Below, one piece after another: positions 26,210 to 34,439 of a stretch of 64,000 nucleotides of DNA (positions within the stretch are counted from its first letter, which is position 1; each line of letters starts with the position of its first letter). Position numbers and translations under genes: made by a program. The notes under the pieces were generated by a model that was given only the letters and a program-made list of their open reading frames with translations, was not told where the DNA came from and did no database searches. Origin of the DNA: Bradyrhizobium erythrophlei (lineage in GTDB: Bacteria; Pseudomonadota; Alphaproteobacteria; Rhizobiales; Xanthobacteraceae); the NCBI RefSeq assembly GCF_900142985.1, contig NZ_LT670849.1:1488001-1552000 (forward strand), in the 5' to 3' direction.

Positions 26210-26857
26210 ATGAGGCCGTTGTTCATCGTCGCGGTGGTTTCCATCTGCTTTTGCGGTGGCCCCGCTTTCGCCCAGATGGGCATGGGCACAACCTTGCCTC
26301 CGCTCAACACCACCTCGCCGCTCGGAAGCAATCCCGGCACGCCGATCGCCGGGACCGGAATCCCGATGGGACCCGCGCTCTCCTCGGCGTCCGTGGTCAG
26401 TTCGCTGCCGAGCTACCCGACAGGCGCCGGCAACACGGCATGCTCGACGTTGGGAACTCCGCCAGCGGCAATGTACGGCTCACCCTCAAGCTATGACGGT
26501 GGAGGCGTCACGCTGAACGGAACTGCACCCCCCGCGACCGCGTCCCCGGCTCCGGCAACGTCCGCCATTCGGTCAGCATCGAGAATATCGGCGACCTCGG
26601 GCGTGTCAGCGATCTCCGGAATGACGACAACGGCTGGCTCATCGGGAATGTGCGGCTCGGGCTCAAGCACCGTTGCCTCGTCATCCAGTCCAACTTCGGC
26701 GGCGCCCACGACACCCGGCGCTCGCAGCGGAATTCCGCTCGACTCTACCGAGATCGGCAATCTGGGCGTCACCTCCTGGGCGGCGGTGCCCGCGCCGAGC
26801 GTTTCGCCAATGACAGGCACCACGGGAGCGAACGCGGCGACCAGCACGACGCCGTGA
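26210..26857 (+). CDS. GIPLG-repeat low-complexity secreted protein, first gene of RND operon 2
   Basis: A 215-aa protein with signal peptide MRPLFIVAVVSICFCGGPAFA. The mature part shares with the 25055 protein the motif GIPLDSTEIGNLGVTSWAAVP and the blocks TGIPMG, SYDGGG, GMCGSGSS and PTTPG. The ATG at 26210 has GGGGAG upstream and is preferred over 26129. The stop is 30 nt before the RND adaptor gene, so all three genes probably form one transcript. Function unknown, but its place next to an RND pump parallels the gene at 4797-5606. Confidence 0.75.
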   Translation: MRPLFIVAVVSICFCGGPAFAQMGMGTTLPPLNTTSPLGSNPGTPIAGTGIPMGPALSSASVVSSLPSYPTGAGNTACSTLGTPPAAMYGSPSSYDGGGVTLNGTAPPATASPAPATSAIRSASRISATSGVSAISGMTTTAGSSGMCGSGSSTVASSSSPTSAAPTTPGARSGIPLDSTEIGNLGVTSWAAVPAPSVSPMTGTTGANAATSTTP

Positions 26858-26887
26858 ACCAATCCTGATTCATAAAAGAGAGCGATC

Positions 26888-28072
26888 ATGAAAAGGAAGA
26901 CCATTATTCCCGCTGCCCTGGTCATGACTGCCGTCGTGGCCGGCGGTCTTTTCTACCTCCTGCACGTTCGGCCTTTACAGGAGGCCGTAGCTGCGCCCAT
27001 TCCGCCGGCTCCGGTGCCGGTCGTTGCCACGACCGTCGCCCAACATGACGTCCCGGTCTATCTCACCGGCGTTGGAACCGTGATCGCCTACAATACCGAC
27101 GTCGTGCGCGCCCAGATCCAGGGACAAATCATCAGCATCAACTTTACCGAAGGCCAGAACGTGCACGCCGGCGACCTGCTCGCGCAGATCGACCCGCGTC
27201 CCTATCAGGCGATGATCGATCAATACACCGGGCAACTGGAGCGCGATCAGGCCCAGCTGATGAACGCCCAGGCCAATCAGAAACGCTACAATCAGCTCGG
27301 AAACCAGGGCTGGGCCACCCAACAACTGGTGGAAACACAGAATGCGCAGGTCGGCGAACTACAGGGAGCGATCAAGACCGACCAGGCCCTGATCCAGGCC
27401 TCGAAGGTACAGCTCAGCTACACGCAACTGACGGCACCGATCGATGGCGTCGTCGGCATTCGTCAGATCGACATTGGCAACATCATCAGTCCGTCGACTG
27501 CAAGCGGCCTTTGCGTCGTGACGCAGATCGACCCGATTTCCCTGATCTTCACGCTTCCCGAGACGGTGCTGCCGCAGATTCAGGAGCAACAAGAGAAGAC
27601 CAAGGGCGCGCTCAAGGTTCTCGCCTACAGCCAGGACAATACGATCAAGCTGGACGAGGGCGAGCTCGGCCTCGTCAACAATGAAATCCTGCAGACGACC
27701 GGCTCGATCCAGCTCAAAGCGAACTTTTCCAACAAGGGCAACCGGCTTTGGCCGGGCGAGCTCGTCAATGCACGGCTGCTGCTCGACACGCGGCATAATG
27801 GCCTGACGATTCCGGCCGCTGTGGTGCAACAAGGTCCGAAAGGACCCTACGCCTGGGTCATCAAACCCGACAACACCGTAGCAATCCGTCAGATCAAGGT
27901 CGCGCAGATCAGCGACGGCCAGGCGCTGATCGACTCCGGGCTCGACGCTAACGAGCAGGTCGTCGTCGACGGACAATACAAACTGCAGCCGGGCGCGCAT
28001 GTCCAACTGCTGCACGGCAAAGCCGCTGAAGAAGCTGCTGCCCAGGACGCAATGCAGGCTCCGATCCCATGA
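26888..28072 (+). CDS. RND efflux periplasmic adaptor (MdtA-like)
   Basis: A 394-aa membrane fusion protein with an N-terminal anchor (about 7-26). The lipoyl halves are split around a coiled coil (GQLERDQAQLMNAQANQ), with motifs LTGVGTVIAYNTDVVRAQ and QLTAPIDGVVGIRQ, and beta-barrel and membrane-proximal domains follow. Its features fit MdtA-type adaptors. The stop overlaps the permease start by ATGA. It works with the permease at 28069 and an outer-membrane channel encoded elsewhere. Substrates are unknown; MdtABC pumps elsewhere export bile salts, novobiocin and similar compounds. Confidence 0.92.
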   Translation: MKRKTIIPAALVMTAVVAGGLFYLLHVRPLQEAVAAPIPPAPVPVVATTVAQHDVPVYLTGVGTVIAYNTDVVRAQIQGQIISINFTEGQNVHAGDLLAQIDPRPYQAMIDQYTGQLERDQAQLMNAQANQKRYNQLGNQGWATQQLVETQNAQVGELQGAIKTDQALIQASKVQLSYTQLTAPIDGVVGIRQIDIGNIISPSTASGLCVVTQIDPISLIFTLPETVLPQIQEQQEKTKGALKVLAYSQDNTIKLDEGELGLVNNEILQTTGSIQLKANFSNKGNRLWPGELVNARLLLDTRHNGLTIPAAVVQQGPKGPYAWVIKPDNTVAIRQIKVAQISDGQALIDSGLDANEQVVVDGQYKLQPGAHVQLLHGKAAEEAAAQDAMQAPIP

Positions 28073-31000
28073 ATATTTCCGCACCCTTTATTCAACGGCC
28101 GATCGCCACCGCTTTGGTCATGATCGGACTGCTCGTAAGCGGTCTGGTCGCCTATCCGCTGCTGCCGGTGGCGGCGCTGCCGAACATCAACTACCCGACG
28201 GTCACCGTGACGGCCCAGTTGCCGGGCGCCGACCCGCAGACCATGGGCGCCACCGTGGCATCGCCGCTGGAACTGCAGTTCGGCGAGATTCCTGGCCTCA
28301 CGCAGATGACATCCTCGAGTGCGCTTGGCTACACCCAGATTACCCTGCAGTTCGAATTGAGCCGCAATCTTGACGGCGCGGTCAGCGATACGCTCTCGGC
28401 AATCCAGACCGCGAGTGCCTACCTGCCCAAGAACATGCCGTACCCTCCGATGATCCGGAAGGTCAATCCGGCCGACACGCCGATCCTGGTGCTCGGGATT
28501 TCCTCGGACAGCCTGCCGATCACGACGGTTGACGCTTATGCACAGAATATCCTGTTACAGAAGATCTCGCAGATCTCCGGCGTCGGGCTTGTCGGTATCG
28601 GCGGTCAGCAGCAACCGGCCGTGCGCGTTCAGGTCGATCCGACCGCGCTGGCGGCCCGCGGCATCAACCTTGAGGATGTCCGCACGGTGCTCGGCCAGGC
28701 GAATGTCGATCTTCCAAAAGGTCAGCTCAACAGCCCGCGCCAGACCTTCACGCTCAATACCAACGACCAACTCTTCGACCCTGCCAAATATGCCGACCTG
28801 ATCATCGCGTACCGTAACGGATCGCCGGTCCGCATCCGCGATGTCGGCCGCGCCGTCAGCGCGGGACAGAATGAACTGATCGCCGGTTGGGAAAACAACA
28901 AGCGGGCCATCACACTCGCGGTGCAGCGCCAGCCCGGCGCCAACGTCATCGAAACGGTGCGGCGCATCAAGGCCATGATGCCAGTGCTGCAGGCTTCGAT
29001 TCCGGCCGCCGTCAAGATCGATGTCATCTCCGATCGTACCCAGACCATCCGCGCGTCGATCGAGGACGTGCAGTTCACGCTGCTGTTGACTATCGCACTG
29101 GTCGTCATGGTTATCTTTGTTTTCCTGCGCAGCTTCTGGGCGACCATTATCCCGGCCGTGACGGTGCCGCTCTCGTTGATCGGCACTTTCGCGATCCTCT
29201 ACGAGATGGGCTACACGCTCGACAATCTTTCCCTGATGGCTTTGTCGATCGCGGTCGGCTTTGTGGTCGACGATGCGGTCGTCGAAATCGAAAACATCTC
29301 GCGGCACATCGAGGAAGGCCTTTCGCCTTACGATGCGGCCATGAAAGGCTCCGGCGAGATCGGCTTCACGGTCATGGCGATCACCTTCTCCCTGATCGCC
29401 GTGTTCATTCCGCTGTTCCTGATGAGCGGCTATGTCGGCCTGCTGTTCCGCGAATTCGCGATGACCGTCAGCGTCGCGCTCGTGCTTTCACTCATCATTT
29501 CACGGACGCTGACGCCGATGATGTGCGCCTACCTGCTGAAGCCGGAGAGCCATGACCACGGCCGACTCTACCGGTTCTCGGAGCGCTGCTTTGACGGTCT
29601 GCTCAACCTCTATGAGGCCGGCCTGAAGATCGTGATGCGGCACCGCTTCATCACGCTGATGGTGATGCTCGGCACGGTGGTCATGACCGGGTATCTTTAC
29701 GTCATTATTCCCAAGGGCTTCTTTCCCCAGCAGGACACCGGATTGATCATCGGTCAGTCGGAGGCGGCGCAGGACATCTCTTATCAAGCGATGACCCAGC
29801 GCCAGCAGGCCATGCTCGATGTCATCATGAAGGATCCCGCCACGCAATCGGTGGGCGCGGCAACGGGCGCCGGCGGTGGCCTCTACACGATCAACGACGG
29901 CCGTCTGTTCATCCAGCTCAAGCCGAAAGCCGAGCGCGGTCCGATCGATCAGGTGATCCGACGGCTGCAGACCAGCCTCGCAAAAATCCAGGGCATTACC
30001 CTTTATATGCAGGCCGCGCAGGACATCACGATCGGCGCGCGGCTGAACAAGACCCAGTTCCAGTACACGCTGAACGATGCCGATCCCGGCGAGCTCAATC
30101 ACTGGACAGATCTGTTCTATCAGAAGATCAAGGCACTCCACACCGTCACCGACGTCGCCACCGACCAGCTCAATGGCGGGCCGCTGCTCGATATCACCAT
30201 CAAGCGCGACGTCGCATCGAGCTACGGCATCCTGCCCTACACGATCGACAACACGCTGGACGACGCCTTTGGCCAGCGCATCGTCTCGACCATCTACACC
30301 ACGCTGCAGCAGTACCATGTCATCCTGGAAGTTACTCCGAACTTCCAGTATTCGCCCGACGCTCTGCAAAACATCTACGTCAAATCATCGAGCGGGCAGC
30401 AGGTGCCGATATCGACGCTGGTGGACTCGGCCATCAAGGTCGCGCCGCTTGTGGTCAACCATACGGGACAATTCCCGTCGGTGACCATCTCGTTCAACCT
30501 TGCGCCGGGCGCTGCCATCGGCCAGGCCGTCAGCGATATTCAGGCGGTCGAAAAGGGGCTGCATCCGCCGCTGTCGCTGCAGACCAGCTTCCAGGGCAAT
30601 GCGCAGGCTTTCGGAGCGTCGCTCAAGAGCACGCCGATCCTGATCCTTGCCTCGCTGTTCGTCATCTATCTGATCCTTGGCGTACTATATGAGAGCATAA
30701 TCCACCCCATCACCATCATCTCGACATTGCCGTCGGCCGGCGTCGGCGCGTTGTTACTGCTGATGGCGGCTCATTTCGACCTCAGCGTCATCGCGATCGT
30801 CGGCATCATCCTGTTGATCGGAATCGTCAAGAAGAACGGCATCATGCTGGTCGATTTCGCGCTACAAGCCGAACAGGTCGACGGTTTGAGCAGGGAAGAA
30901 GCGATCTATCAGGCGTGTATCAAGCGCTTCCGCCCGATCCTCATGACCACGATGGCGGCGCTGTTGGGCGCGGTGCCGATGATGATCGGCACCGGCGTGG

Positions 31001-31170
31001 GCTCGGAGATCCGCCAGCCACTCGGCTATGCCATCGTCGGCGGTCTCGCGCTGTCGCAGGTGCTTACCCTCTACACGACGCCGGTCGTCTACCTCTATCT
31101 CGACCGCCTGCAGACCTGGCTGTTCGGCGAACGGCACCAGGCCGCAGCACTGCCAGAGCCGGCGGAATGA
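28069..31170 (+). CDS. RND efflux permease (MdtB/MdtC-like)
   Basis: A 1033-aa RND multidrug permease with the conserved start MNISAPFIQRPIATALVMIG and the TM4 acidic pair in VGFVVDDAVVEIENISRHIE. A C-terminal GIVKKNGIMLVDFAL and RPILMTTMAALLGAVPM are also seen. Its features fit the MdtB/MdtC group. Only one permease gene is present, whereas E. coli has two, so it would act as a homotrimer. It overlaps the adaptor gene by ATGA. It is unlike the permease at 6919, so the two pumps probably have different substrates. Confidence 0.93.
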   Translation: MNISAPFIQRPIATALVMIGLLVSGLVAYPLLPVAALPNINYPTVTVTAQLPGADPQTMGATVASPLELQFGEIPGLTQMTSSSALGYTQITLQFELSRNLDGAVSDTLSAIQTASAYLPKNMPYPPMIRKVNPADTPILVLGISSDSLPITTVDAYAQNILLQKISQISGVGLVGIGGQQQPAVRVQVDPTALAARGINLEDVRTVLGQANVDLPKGQLNSPRQTFTLNTNDQLFDPAKYADLIIAYRNGSPVRIRDVGRAVSAGQNELIAGWENNKRAITLAVQRQPGANVIETVRRIKAMMPVLQASIPAAVKIDVISDRTQTIRASIEDVQFTLLLTIALVVMVIFVFLRSFWATIIPAVTVPLSLIGTFAILYEMGYTLDNLSLMALSIAVGFVVDDAVVEIENISRHIEEGLSPYDAAMKGSGEIGFTVMAITFSLIAVFIPLFLMSGYVGLLFREFAMTVSVALVLSLIISRTLTPMMCAYLLKPESHDHGRLYRFSERCFDGLLNLYEAGLKIVMRHRFITLMVMLGTVVMTGYLYVIIPKGFFPQQDTGLIIGQSEAAQDISYQAMTQRQQAMLDVIMKDPATQSVGAATGAGGGLYTINDGRLFIQLKPKAERGPIDQVIRRLQTSLAKIQGITLYMQAAQDITIGARLNKTQFQYTLNDADPGELNHWTDLFYQKIKALHTVTDVATDQLNGGPLLDITIKRDVASSYGILPYTIDNTLDDAFGQRIVSTIYTTLQQYHVILEVTPNFQYSPDALQNIYVKSSSGQQVPISTLVDSAIKVAPLVVNHTGQFPSVTISFNLAPGAAIGQAVSDIQAVEKGLHPPLSLQTSFQGNAQAFGASLKSTPILILASLFVIYLILGVLYESIIHPITIISTLPSAGVGALLLLMAAHFDLSVIAIVGIILLIGIVKKNGIMLVDFALQAEQVDGLSREEAIYQACIKRFRPILMTTMAALLGAVPMMIGTGVGSEIRQPLGYAIVGGLALSQVLTLYTTPVVYLYLDRLQTWLFGERHQAAALPEPAE

Positions 31171-31213
31171 TGCCGCCATTCCCGATCCTGTCTGGTCGGC
31201 GGCGGAACGCCTC

Positions 31214-31256
31214 GTGAAAGAGAATTTACTGGGCCGGCCAGCAGACGTGCTTACGT
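31214..31256 (+). promoter_or_regulatory. Dyad/-10 promoter for DUF2158 gene (site I)
   Basis: GTGAA-N6-TTTAC dyad (31214-31229), AATTTA core at 31223-31228, then TTACGT (31251-31256) exactly 22 nt later. The start codon follows about 20-30 nt on. Confidence 0.6.
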
Positions 31257-31284
31257 AGCAGGTAAGAGCAAAATGGAGTTCAAC

Positions 31285-31569
31285 ATGTTCCGGACCAAGC
31301 AACTTGCGATGATGGCCTTGGCGGCAATGGTGGTGCTGAGCCAGCCCTTTGCCCGTCCTGCCTACTCGGCCCCAGCGATTTCGGAGCACGCGGCTGACGA
31401 GGCCAGCGCCTCTCCCCTGCTGCAGGGCGATCTCGTGCGTCTGCGCTCGGGTGGACCGCTGATGACGATCGAAACCGTCAGGGGCGCCGTCGTTGACTGC
31501 ATCTGGACCGATCCGAACGGCCAGACCAATGAGGCGACTTTCCCCGCCAAGGTGCTTCAGAAAAACTGA
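31285..31569 (+). CDS. DUF2158 (YodC-like) protein with signal peptide
   Basis: A 94-aa protein from the ATG at 31285 (GGAG 7 nt upstream); an alternative ATG lies at 31273. An N-terminal hydrophobic segment resembles a signal peptide ending PAYSA. The C-terminal about 45 residues match the YodC/DUF2158 fold (GDLVRLRSGGPLMTIE, CIWTDPNGQ, EATFPAKVL). YodC-type proteins are normally cytoplasmic and lack a signal, so the exported form is notable. It is preceded by promoter site I. Function unknown. Confidence 0.75.
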   Translation: MFRTKQLAMMALAAMVVLSQPFARPAYSAPAISEHAADEASASPLLQGDLVRLRSGGPLMTIETVRGAVVDCIWTDPNGQTNEATFPAKVLQKN

Positions 31570-31575
31570 GCCGCC

Positions 31576-31745
31576 CTAGAGCGTTTTCGAGCGAAGCCGC
31601 CTTCGCTAAAGCTTCGGCGGCCGAGTGAGCTAGTGGCCCGGCGAAGCCCTGGCGGAGACGGGTGGACACCGGTTCGCGTGAAGAAAGCGCGTCAAACAAG
31701 AATTTAGAGCCCGGTTTTTGCTTCAATCAAACCGGATAGGCTCTG
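31576..31745. repeat. Composite palindromic dispersed element, Bradyrhizobium type
   Basis: About 170 bp with the outer pair CTAGAGC...GCTCTGG and an inner hairpin CCGGTTT (31711-31717) / AAACCGG (31729-31735). The ends match a short palindromic repeat I recall as common in Bradyrhizobium intergenic DNA. Compared with that form, about 65 nt with their own CCGCC/GGCGG hairpin (about 31597-31620) appear inserted near the left part. It lies between convergent genes. Confidence 0.6.
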
Positions 31746-31772
31746 GGCGCGCGATACAGGCCACGCCAGAGA

Positions 31773-33242
31773 CTACTTTCGTTCGGCGGGATGAAATCCG
31801 TCGGTCAACGTCTGCAGGAACGCCACCAGCGCGTCTTCTTCCTCGTTCGACAGCTGCAGATTGCCGACCTTGCTCTTGTTGAGGTTATCGGTGGTTTCCG
31901 GCGCCGGCCAGCAGGCGGTGCCCTCGCCCGTGCCGCGCGCCGAGCAGCGCGGCAGCACGTCGCGCGTATTGTAGAAGTGCACAATCTGCTTCAGGCTCTT
32001 GAAGTAGCCGTTGTGGCCGTACGCTTTGACGAAGTCAGCGCTCGGACGCTTGTCGACGTTGCGCAGCGTCGGCACCTTGAAGTGGCCGCGGTTCTGGGGC
32101 GCCAGCGGTTTCCAGCGCGCATCGACCGCCGAAGGCTGGCTGAGCGGGTGGCCATCCGCCAGAAAGCCGCCCACGCCGAAATCGACGAAAGCAGCGCCGC
32201 TCCTGTTGGCGACGTAGCCACGATCGTCGGGTTTGCCCTCGGCATAATACGGCAGGTCAGGGTTTGCGGGGGTGCCGATATTGCTGGCGGTGTAATCGGT
32301 GAACATCGGCTCCTCGCCTGGTCCGCCGTCACGATGACAGAGGTTGCATTTCGCCTTGCCTCTGAACACGTCATATCCCTGCTGCTCGAGGGCGGTGAAT
32401 TGCGCCTTGCCGGCCTGAACCGCGTCGTACTTCGAGGAGAACGGCGACACCTCGTGCGAGGCCTCGTAGCTCGCGATGGACTGCGCCATCTGGTCGAACG
32501 TTGCGGCGGCCCGCCCCCGGTCGGCCGGGGTCAGATGAACCGGCAACGGATCGTCGGCAGCCGGCGGTCCAGGACTGTCGCAGACGGCGGCCGTATTGGC
32601 CGGCCAGGCGACCTCGAATGCCTGAGGACCCCAGACCCTCTCAAACAGAGTCCGGTAGGGCCGACTGGAGGCACGGTAAACCGCGCAGGAAAAGTCGGCC
32701 AATCCCATTTCGACCGGGTTTGTCGGCGGCCCTTCAGCCTGTTCGGCGGCGGGATTGCCGAGACGCCTTCCGGTCGCGCGCATATCCCAGAAATTGCCGC
32801 CGACCAGGTCGTCCTTCAAATCATCGTAGTGAAGCACCGGAGACAGCGGCGCATAGCTATGCGTCTGCGGGATACGCTCGCTGAATCGGGTCCTGACCGA
32901 TCCGGGATAGGATCCCGTGGTTCGGTTGATTTCGGAGACTGGCCCCGCGAAGCCGGCTTCCGGCATATGGCAGAAGGCGCAGGCTTCGTTTCGATTGACC
33001 GAGAGCTCCTTGTCGAAGAGCAGTAATTTCCCAAGCAATTCGATCTGCTGCACCTGATTCTCGGGAGGCGACGTCAGGCGATCGATGCTTTCCTGCTCGA
33101 TGCGCTCGATCTCGTTTTCGACGCGTGCGATCTCTTGGAGAGCTGTCGTAGAAAGCGGCGTGGCGCTGTCGCGCGCCGAAAGCATTGCCGATCCCAATAG
33201 CGGGACTGCGGCAGCAGCGAGAACGGAAAGTGCTCGTATCAT
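31773..33242 (-). CDS. Dihaem cytochrome c peroxidase (MauG/CcpA family)
   Basis: A 489-aa periplasmic dihaem cytochrome c peroxidase. The signal peptide ends near SARDS. Two haem motifs are seen: CAFCH (88-92) and CNLCH (299-303), with conserved LRNVDKRPSADFVKAYGHNGYF-type text later (split here as LRNVDKRP and YGHNGYF). It reduces H2O2 using electrons from small cytochromes, or acts as a MauG-like oxidant. The gene is longer than classic Ccp (about 330 aa), which fits the extended family. It is directly downstream of the small exported protein at 33267-33662 on the same strand, and probably co-transcribed. Confidence 0.88.
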   Translation of the reverse strand: MIRALSVLAAAAVPLLGSAMLSARDSATPLSTTALQEIARVENEIERIEQESIDRLTSPPENQVQQIELLGKLLLFDKELSVNRNEACAFCHMPEAGFAGPVSEINRTTGSYPGSVRTRFSERIPQTHSYAPLSPVLHYDDLKDDLVGGNFWDMRATGRRLGNPAAEQAEGPPTNPVEMGLADFSCAVYRASSRPYRTLFERVWGPQAFEVAWPANTAAVCDSPGPPAADDPLPVHLTPADRGRAAATFDQMAQSIASYEASHEVSPFSSKYDAVQAGKAQFTALEQQGYDVFRGKAKCNLCHRDGGPGEEPMFTDYTASNIGTPANPDLPYYAEGKPDDRGYVANRSGAAFVDFGVGGFLADGHPLSQPSAVDARWKPLAPQNRGHFKVPTLRNVDKRPSADFVKAYGHNGYFKSLKQIVHFYNTRDVLPRCSARGTGEGTACWPAPETTDNLNKSKVGNLQLSNEEEDALVAFLQTLTDGFHPAERK

Positions 33243-33266
33243 TTTCCGATCCCCCGATCAGGAAAG

Positions 33267-33662
33267 TCAGGTCATGGTTCCGGGCATGAAGCATCGAATT
33301 GTCACAGGCCCAAGGCCGTAAAGCGGCCACACCATGGTTCGCCCCGCTCTGTTGGGCTCGGTGATCACGGCTTCGTCGGGCACGTCGACCCAAATCGCGT
33401 CGGCAGCGTTGGCAGCGACGGGTACACGCACGCGATAGTGGCCGCCCCTGGTCTCCCAGTCGGCGTCCTCCACCATATAGCCGTCGGCAAACGAGCAGCA
33501 AAGGCCCTTGCCGCTCGCCAGATGTTCGAACCAGTCATGCAAGGGAGAGTCACGATAGCGGCCGTCGAGGTCACGGCCCCAGACCGGCAGCGCTTCTGCC
33601 AGAAGCAAGGCGACAACGATCCCCAAAACGCTCAGCAGCGATACTGCGCCAGTCTTGCCCAT
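33267..33662 (-). CDS. Exported protein of unknown function
   Basis: A 131-aa protein with an N-terminal hydrophobic segment (about 5-25) and a mature part with a Cys pair in GLCCSFADG and a conserved-looking VDVPDEAVITEPNR stretch. The ATG at 33662 has GGAG 7 nt upstream; the longer frame from 33710 lacks a ribosome-binding site. The stop is 24 nt before the dihaem peroxidase start, so it may be an accessory protein of that enzyme. Family not recognised. Confidence 0.65.
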   Translation of the reverse strand: MGKTGAVSLLSVLGIVVALLLAEALPVWGRDLDGRYRDSPLHDWFEHLASGKGLCCSFADGYMVEDADWETRGGHYRVRVPVAANAADAIWVDVPDEAVITEPNRAGRTMVWPLYGLGPVTIRCFMPGTMT

Positions 33663-33706
33663 TCTACGTCTCCGGCGAATTCGCGAAATGACGTCGAAAG
33701 CGGTCT

Positions 33707-33895
33707 TCAATCGGACTTCGCCAACCTCGGCGATGATCCAGCGCGGTCGGCCGCGGGCGCCAACGCCGCCTTGTGGACCCTGCGCTCGTAGTCCGCGGCG
33801 AGCACCATCAGGCGGTTTGCAATCGTTTCATCCGTGATGCTCTTGGCACTACGGAGCAACGCCTGAGCCGTATGCAGATATTCCTTACCGATCAT
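33707..33895 (-). CDS. Small helical protein, function unknown
   Basis: A 62-aa protein (or 68 aa from the ATG at 33913) of mostly helical character: TAQALLRSAKSITDETIANR then LMVLAADYERRV. No signal peptide. AGGAAG lies about 9 nt upstream of 33895. It resembles the small hypothetical proteins common in rhizobia, but I do not recognise a named domain. It is on the same strand as the exported protein at 33267 and 45 nt from its start, so the two could be co-transcribed. Confidence 0.5.
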   Translation of the reverse strand: MIGKEYLHTAQALLRSAKSITDETIANRLMVLAADYERRVHKAALAPAADRAGSSPRLAKSD

Positions 33896-34040
33896 GGGAG
33901 CGCTCTTCCTCATTCATCAAGAAACAAACGGGCTGCCGCGGGTTCACAATATTGCGAGATTGCCCGAAGCAGCGGGCCGCTCGAGCACGGCCCACCTGGT
34001 TTGTTGATCGGCACTACGCCGGACAGACCGGCGTCGGAAA

Positions 34041-34280
34041 TCAGTCGATGAGACGAGAGCGGCCATCCTCGCAGACATTGTCCGGATAGCGCCCGTCGCC
34101 ATACAGACCGCCATAGCCCGAGTGATAGCCACATGCGCCGCCGCCGTAACCGAAATGCAGCGCGTCCACGACTGGCGTCTCACGCTCGCTGCGGCGCTGC
34201 TCGTTGTGGCGCGCTGCCATCGCTGGGCCGGCCAGCAGAACCGACAGCACCACGGCTCCAATCAATTTGACCTTTGTCAT
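34041..34280 (-). CDS. Small secreted protein, AxA-xxH family
   Basis: A 79-aa protein with signal peptide MTKVKLIGAVVLSVLLAGPA then MA, and a mature part beginning ARHNEQRR, ending in Gly/Tyr-rich and Asp-rich sequence. Two Cys are present. The ATG at 34280 has GGAG 6 nt upstream. Its layout matches the small secreted proteins at 42071, 45285, 54181 and 54896: basic N-terminus, signal peptide, His just after the cleavage site, disordered C-terminus. It is preceded by promoter site E. Function unknown. Confidence 0.7.
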   Translation of the reverse strand: MTKVKLIGAVVLSVLLAGPAMAARHNEQRRSERETPVVDALHFGYGGGACGYHSGYGGLYGDGRYPDNVCEDGRSRLID

Positions 34281-34366
34281 CACACTCTCCATCTCGTTTC
34301 ATTTGACGAACGCGATCGGGCCGCAGTTCCTGCAGAGTCGATTGCTTCGCTTTTCTTTCACAGTTG

Positions 34367-34409
34367 ACGTACGGCTTCGTTTTGGTTGCGCCACTAAATT
34401 ACTGTTTAA
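34367..34409 (-). promoter_or_regulatory. Dyad/-10 promoter for small secreted protein (site E)
   Basis: On the minus strand: TTAAA-N6-TTTAG dyad (34394-34409) with AATTTA core, then GTACGT (34367-34372) exactly 22 nt later. About 85 nt upstream of the start codon at 34280. Confidence 0.6.
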
Positions 34410-34439
34410 GGCACGCCGGTCTTCTCTTCGTTCCTGGCA

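Noticed and set aside
31791..33026. 411-codon plus-strand frame opposite the dihaem peroxidase
   Set aside because: Antisense to a gene with clear haem motifs; no domain or ribosome site.
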